Below are positions 63,114-64,000 of a stretch of DNA of 64,000 bases, one piece after another. Position numbers and translations under genes: made by a program. Where the stretch lies: NCBI RefSeq assembly GCF_023856365.1, contig NW_026042761.1:38072-102071 (forward strand). The letters run 5' to 3'. The DNA comes from Brienomyrus brachyistius. Its lineage: Eukaryota; Chordata; Actinopteri; Osteoglossiformes; Mormyridae. Every line of letters begins with the position of its first letter. Position 1 is the first letter of the stretch. The notes below the pieces were generated by a model. It saw only the letters and a program-made list of their open reading frames with translations. It searched no databases and was not told the origin of the DNA.

Positions 63114-63216
63114 TATTTGTCATGGGATCCGGAGACACTGCCAAAACGGGTGTAGGCCTATCTTTAGAGGTTGTACTTATCTCCACTGAATAAACATAAA
63201 TCTGGGCTTATTCTAT

Positions 63217-63723
63217 ACTGAACAAAAATATAAACGCAACACTCTTGTTTCTGCTCCCATTTTTCATGAGATGGACTTAAAGACCTACAATTCATTCCAG
63301 ATACACAATATTACCATTTCTCTCAAACATTTCTCACAAATCAGTCTAAATGTGTGATAGTGAGCACTTCTGCTTTGCTGAGATAATCCATCCCACCTCA
63401 CAGGTGTGCCACATCAAGATGCTGATCTGACATCATGGGTAGTGCACAGGTGTACCTTATACTGCCCACAATAAAAGGCCACCCTGGAATGTGCAGTTTT
63501 TTGCTTTATTGGGGGTCTGGGGACTCAGAACCGGTCAGTATCTGGTGTGACCACCATTTGCCTCATGCAATGCAACACATCTTCTTCGCATAGAGTTTAT
63601 CAGATTGTCAATTGTGGCCTGTGGAATGTTGGTCCACTCCTCTTCAATGGCTGTGCGAAGTTGTTGGATATTAGTGGGAACTGGTACACGCTGTCGTATA
63701 CGCCGGTCAAGCACATCCCAAAC
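63217..63723 (-). mobile_element. Tc1-like transposon 3' end, copy 7
   Basis: Transposase C-terminus at 63535-63723. It is followed by the first 277 bases of the unknown module before the window ends. Confidence 0.88.
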
Positions 63724-64000
63724 AAGAGCAGCTGACCTGAGAAATAAGAAATAAGCTAAGCTGGAAACCTGGACCCTCCGACCAAGAATGCGTGAAGTAC
63801 CCTCAGAAGGTCTACTAGAAGATGTACGTAGAAGACTACTACAGATCAGCTGATCTACACCACAGCAACAGTGATCCTTGAGCTGGAGCCGGACCGTCTT
63901 TGAAGACTCCGTAAATCTCCGTATAATAATATATATCTACGGGAACGAGAAAGGAGAAAGCAGAGAACAAGAACAAGATTTGTAAATGTAAGATTTGAAG

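Larger units (their letters stand above)
58107..64000. repeat. Macrorepeat copy 7 (partial, first 5894 bp)
   Basis: Identical in order to the others as far as it goes. It stops inside the 5618-6122 module, about 330 bases before the first tRNA-like sequence would be expected, so its cluster size and total length are unknown. Confidence 0.98.

Noticed and set aside
1..64000. rDNA, 5S, snRNA or histone gene array as explanation for the tandem unit
   Set aside because: No rRNA, snRNA or histone sequence was recognised in the unit. The only RNA-gene-like parts are the tRNA-like sequences.

Overview
This is eukaryotic, non-coding, transposon-rich DNA, most likely from a ray-finned (teleost-type) fish. 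The clues are a Tc1-like transposase tail, a short non-autonomous hAT element with an 8-bp target duplication, LINE remnants of the CR1/L2/Rex group, and short L2-tailed or SINE-like retroposons ending in ATCC/TGGA repeats. The species assignment is inference from repeat types. I see no intact protein-coding gene. No bacterial features, CRISPR, rRNA or operons are present.

The whole window is one head-to-tail tandem array of a ~9.6-kb composite unit (a macrosatellite or tandem segmental duplication). Phased on window base 1, copies start at 1, 9861, 20818, 30661, 40227, 48541 and 58107, with lengths 9860, 10957, 9843, 9566, 8314, 9566 and at least 5894 (cut by the window end). By eye the copies are almost identical outside one small region. 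Offsets from copy 1 to copies 2-7 are +9860, +20817, +30660, +40226, +48540 and +58106 for the first ~6.2 kb, with a 1-base shift between about 2622 and the C-run near 3585. After the tRNA-like cluster the offsets for copies 2-6 are +10957, +20800, +30366, +38680 and +48246.

Layout of one unit (copy 1): unassigned DNA (1-431); an L2-tailed retroposon on + (432-726); a hAT-like transposon end (~1129-1192); a LINE 3' fragment on + (~1204-1600); unassigned DNA; a decayed hAT-transposase-derived gene on - with recognisable exons, splice sites and poly(A) signal (2569-5007), whose intron carries a 310-bp hAT-type MITE (3533-3842); the 3' end of a Tc1-like transposon on - (5111-5617); a module of unknown origin (5618-6122); a local array of tRNA-like sequences, each behind a CTCCCG-rich block and followed by AT-rich DNA (6123-6904); a LINE on - with its reverse transcriptase core missing (6905-~8160); unassigned DNA; and a second L2-tailed retroposon on - with a 12-bp target duplication (9357-9711).

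The main difference between units is the tRNA-like cluster. It has 3, 5, 3, 2, 1 (truncated) and 2 members in copies 1-6, and copy 7 ends before it. All 16 carry a perfect Pol III A box, and all but at most one keep a full B box. All have a Glu (TTC) anticodon and imperfect tRNA stems. Nothing in the sequence shows the pieces acting together as a system. The biology of interest is the array itself and the expanding and contracting Pol III-promoter cluster inside a recently homogenised macrorepeat.
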